From: Planctomycetota bacterium
GTDB lineage: Bacteria > Planctomycetota > UBA1135 > GCA-002686595
Assembly (NCBI GenBank): GCA_028823345.1
Contig: JAPKBR010000032.1
Span: forward strand, 1 to 38,940
Length of the DNA stretch: 38,940 nt
Reading direction: 5' to 3'
In this document: positions 36,642 to 38,940 of the stretch, one piece after another
How the letters are laid out: each line of letters starts with the position of its first letter
Numbering within the stretch: the stretch's first letter is position 1
Position numbers and translations under genes: made by a program
The notes under the pieces: model-generated
The model's input: only the letters and a program-made list of their open reading frames with translations
Told to the model about the DNA's origin: nothing
Databases searched by the model: none

Positions 36642-37474
36642 GATGTGCATCCTGGGTTGGACGCCTCGGCGTTCGACATGTTTGGGCTCGTGATGGATTC
36701 CAGGGCAAAGCGTGTACCGCTGGAAGATCCAAGGGCAGCAAGGATGGACTCTGCTCCCGTTGCGGAAGCTATCTTGACCAGGGCCTGTGGGCAAGCGTCT
36801 AAGGCTGCAAAGCCCGCTTTGGTCTTGGGCAACATGCCCCCCGCAATCACTCCCGCTTGAATCAGGTCGTGGGTTTGTTCTGAATCGAGGGTGGAGATCC
36901 GTTGGCCATGTCCATCCTGGACTCCGCTGACATCGGTCAGAAAGAGGATGGCCTCGGCACCGACCGCTTGGGCCACGGGGCCCACAACTTCGTCTGCGTT
37001 GATGTTGTAGAAAGGATTACCGGGAGCATCGGTGCAGGGCGCAATGGATGCGATCACCGGGGTGTATTGGGCCGCGAGAAGGGTTTCGATCAAAGCCGGG
37101 TTCACTTGCTGGACTTCTCCCACAAAGCCGAGTCCCTGGGGTTGAAGCTTAGGCGCTGCGCCCAAGAAATTGCCGTCCGCGCCGGTCACGCCCACCGCGG
37201 GAATGCCCGCTGCGCACAGGGTCTTGACCAAGCCGGCGTTGACCTCGCCACCCAATACCGCCGTTACCACCCGGGCTGTTTTGGCATCGGTGACCCGCAA
37301 GCCGTGAATGTATTCATCTTCCAAGCCCAATTGCTGGGACCAGTCTCGCAACTGGTCGCCGCCCCCATGCACCAAGATGACTTCGTGACCCACGGCCCGG
37401 GCCGCGCCCACCGCCTTGGCGATGGTGCTTGCGTTACCCAGTTGGGCACCTCCAATTTTGACCAGGATGCGCAT
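36638..37474 (-). CDS. argB: Acetylglutamate kinase
   Basis: Phosphorylates N-acetylglutamate, the second step. 278 residues. The amino-acid-kinase start is RILVKIGGAQLGN, followed by EVILVHGGGDQLRDW. NINADEVVGPVAQAVGAEAILFLTDVSGV and VIAGGMLPKTKAG are the family signature. The short form (below 300 residues) lacks the N-terminal arginine-inhibition helix of the allosteric kind, so it may be feedback-insensitive; this is inference from length. It has a disordered C-terminal tail (SNAEASNPGCTS). It starts 2 nt after the argC stop. LysZ-type alpha-aminoadipate kinase is excluded by context rather than motif. Confidence 0.95.
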   Translation of the reverse strand: MRILVKIGGAQLGNASTIAKAVGAARAVGHEVILVHGGGDQLRDWSQQLGLEDEYIHGLRVTDAKTARVVTAVLGGEVNAGLVKTLCAAGIPAVGVTGADGNFLGAAPKLQPQGLGFVGEVQQVNPALIETLLAAQYTPVIASIAPCTDAPGNPFYNINADEVVGPVAQAVGAEAILFLTDVSGVQDGHGQRISTLDSEQTHDLIQAGVIAGGMLPKTKAGFAALDACPQALVKIASATGAESILAALGSSSGTRFALESITSPNMSNAEASNPGCTS

Positions 37475-37476
37475 GG

Positions 37477-38472
37477 TTAGGAGAGGCCCTCGGTTTCAGG
37501 AAGTCCCAGCATAAGGTTGAGGTTCTGCACCGCTTGCCCCGCGGCACCCTTTTGCAGGTTGTCAATCACAGAGGTGATCACCACTTGGGATCCAGCCTGG
37601 GCGATGCCCAAGTGGCATTGATTGGTGTTTTGCACCGCACGCAGGCTGGGTTGCTGGCCTGGGTCGAGGACCTGCACGAAGGGCTCGTGCTCGTACTTTT
37701 GGGCAAGTGCCCGGTGGGCTTCCGGGGCCCCGCTGCCCTCCACTAGCTGCACATACATGGTGGACAGAATTCCGCGGTAGCAGGGCAGGAGGTGGGGCAC
37801 AAAAATGACCTCGGGTCCGCCCAGGTGCTCTTGAATCTCCGGGCCATGGCGATGATCACCGACCCCGTAGGCGCGGAAGTTCTCATGCACCTCACCGTAG
37901 TGGGTGGTGGCATTGCCTGCAGCACCAGCGCCGCTGACTCCGCTCTTGGAATCACTGATCACTGCTGCGCCCTCTTGCAGTAACCCCGCCGCTTGTAGGG
38001 GTTGGGTGCCCAACAAAATCGATGTGGGATAGCAACCGGGGTTCGCGATCAGTTGCGCATTTTGAATTTGCTCCCGGTTGATCTCGGTCAAGCCATAGAT
38101 CGCCATGTCCAACAAGCCTGGGCAGGGGTGGGCTTGTGCGTAGGTCTGTTCCCAAAGAACTTGATTGCGGATGCGCAGGTCTCCGGATAGATCGATGACG
38201 AGGGCGCCCTGGTCCAGGGCCTCTGCGGCCAAGGCCGCGCTTTTCCCGTGGGGGGTTGCCAGGAACACCGCGTCGACTCCCGCGCCCCCATTCCAACTCT
38301 CGATGGGGGGAGCGCCGCTCACCGGGTTCTCTTGACCCTGGGACTCTTTCCGCACGCTCCAACAGTGGGCCAACTCCAAACCCGGATGGCGCATCAAGAG
38401 CAAAGACAATTCTTGCCCCGCTAGGCCCCGTGCGCCCAACACGCCCACTCGTTTTTGATTGGTTCTGCTCAC
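37477..38472 (-). CDS. argC: N-acetyl-gamma-glutamyl-phosphate reductase
   Basis: NADPH-dependent reductase making N-acetylglutamate semialdehyde. 331 residues from GTG 38472, the only start that fits: GTGA overlaps the argR stop (38469-38472), and VGVLGARGLAGQELSLLL is the true N-terminal Rossmann motif. Longer in-frame starts would cover argR. The catalytic Cys is in IANPGCYPTSILLG, the PROSITE-type ArgC signature. HRHGPEIQEHLGG and VPHLLPCYRGILSTMYV follow. The GTG start with coupled overlap suggests translation depends on argR. Cytoplasmic. Confidence 0.96.
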   Translation of the reverse strand: MSRTNQKRVGVLGARGLAGQELSLLLMRHPGLELAHCWSVRKESQGQENPVSGAPPIESWNGGAGVDAVFLATPHGKSAALAAEALDQGALVIDLSGDLRIRNQVLWEQTYAQAHPCPGLLDMAIYGLTEINREQIQNAQLIANPGCYPTSILLGTQPLQAAGLLQEGAAVISDSKSGVSGAGAAGNATTHYGEVHENFRAYGVGDHRHGPEIQEHLGGPEVIFVPHLLPCYRGILSTMYVQLVEGSGAPEAHRALAQKYEHEPFVQVLDPGQQPSLRAVQNTNQCHLGIAQAGSQVVITSVIDNLQKGAAGQAVQNLNLMLGLPETEGLS

Positions 38473-38912
38473 TGGAGGATTTCCTGCAGTGTCAAACCAA
38501 ATTCCTGGGCGGCTGCTTCGTCCTTCAGGACGCACAACACCGTGTCGTCTCCCGCGAGGGTCCCGAGCATATTGGGGAGCCGCGCACTGTCTAGGGCGAT
38601 CGCAAGGGGCTGCGCTCCCCCCGGCGGAGTCTTGAGCACCACTTGATTGAGGGCCACCGACATGGAAATCATCCAATCCGACAGGGCCTCCGTGAGGGCC
38701 TCAGCCCCCAAACGCTGGATCGTGACCAACTGATATCCCCCAGGGCCTTTGACCGCTCCAAGGCTCTTGAGGTCCCGGGAAAGGGTCGCCTGCTGGACAT
38801 CGATGCCTTGGCCCGCGAGAGCCTGCACCAGAGCGTCCTGGCTCGGAATAGGCCCCTGATCGAGCAGGGCTGTGATCGCCAGATGGCGCTGATTGCGGGT
38901 GGGGGGGTGCAT
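38469..38912 (-). CDS. argR: Arginine repressor
   Basis: Hexameric arginine-dependent repressor, 147 residues. The winged helix-turn-helix is ALVQALAGQGIDVQQATLSRDLKSLG, and the arginine-binding C-terminal core is LAGDDTVLCVLKDEAAAQEF. As first gene of the operon it probably represses its own transcript when arginine is plentiful. The ATG at 38912 is preceded by CATAAT (38914-38919 on minus), one nt away, and no Shine-Dalgarno. I looked for an ARG box in the last 28 nt of the window and found only a weak partial palindrome. Any promoter-proximal operator lies partly outside. Confidence 0.95.
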   Translation of the reverse strand: MHPPTRNQRHLAITALLDQGPIPSQDALVQALAGQGIDVQQATLSRDLKSLGAVKGPGGYQLVTIQRLGAEALTEALSDWMISMSVALNQVVLKTPPGGAQPLAIALDSARLPNMLGTLAGDDTVLCVLKDEAAAQEFGLTLQEILQ

Positions 38913-38940
38913 GATTATGTCGCTGACGGGGAGTTTATGC
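38913..38940 (-). promoter_or_regulatory. Upstream edge of arginine operon (incomplete)
   Basis: Only 28 nt before argR are in the window. They contain CATAAT, a -10-like hexamer, at 38914-38919 on the minus strand, one nt before the ATG. The -35 region and any operator fall beyond the edge. Confidence 0.25.

Noticed and set aside
38911..38940. ARG-box-like palindrome before argR
   Set aside because: GCATGATTA and AGTTTATGC pair only partly. Half-site spacing does not match the known 18-bp ARG box, and the region is cut by the window edge.

Overview
The window is about 39 kb of GC-rich bacterial chromosome holding 32 protein genes, two tRNA genes and almost no free space. Nothing suggests a phage, plasmid, transposon or CRISPR array. 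Most genes are housekeeping or central metabolism. Taxon-informative features are a GldA/F/G-like ABC exporter with a DUF4340 protein, short DUF3568-type lipoproteins, a PurL with fused PurS-like domains but a separate PurQ, and secreted NHL and peptidase-like proteins. Together they point to an aerobic, probably marine, Planctomycetota-like bacterium. That placement is inference from gene content, not a measured phylogeny.

Layout. 1-1874: a partial SnoaL/NTF2-like gene converging on a polytopic MATE/ANKH-like membrane protein. 2051-7116 (minus): a four-gene operon reading ATPase, permease, GldG-like, DUF4340, ending in a clear hairpin terminator. 7282-14400: a membrane-anchored HtrA-type protease, a coiled-coil membrane protein, a secreted protein resembling an inactive metallopeptidase, an NHL beta-propeller, an M14 carboxypeptidase and a lipoprotein glutathione peroxidase. 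14401-15035: a gene-free stretch with a possible structured RNA, then tRNA-Arg(UCU) and tRNA-Pro(UGG). 15212-21788: purD-fur on plus, then two DUF3568-like lipoproteins and purL-purQ on minus, separated by a bidirectional terminator. 21974-24602: accA, an ECF sigma factor and its zinc-binding anti-sigma factor. 24829-31249: malate synthase, isocitrate lyase, an aldehyde dehydrogenase and a GMC alcohol oxidase. 31246-38912 (minus): a compact arginine operon argR-argC-argB-argD-argF-argG-argH-acetyltransferase.

How the genes fit together. The arginine operon covers glutamate to arginine except for the deacetylation/transacetylation step (argE or argJ), which is not in the window. The purine genes give two steps of IMP synthesis. 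The GMC oxidase and aldehyde dehydrogenase overlap by 4 nt and follow the two glyoxylate-shunt genes. A reasonable inference is oxidation of long-chain or sterol-like alcohols to acids, with the resulting acetyl-CoA assimilated through the shunt.

The best leads for something new are the alcohol-oxidation/glyoxylate neighbourhood, the structured segment next to the tRNA genes, and a recurring start architecture in which a -10-like hexamer lies 6-9 nt before the ATG with no Shine-Dalgarno. The last includes a near-identical 19-bp motif mirrored at two divergent genes. I see no unmistakable novel defence or mobile system.
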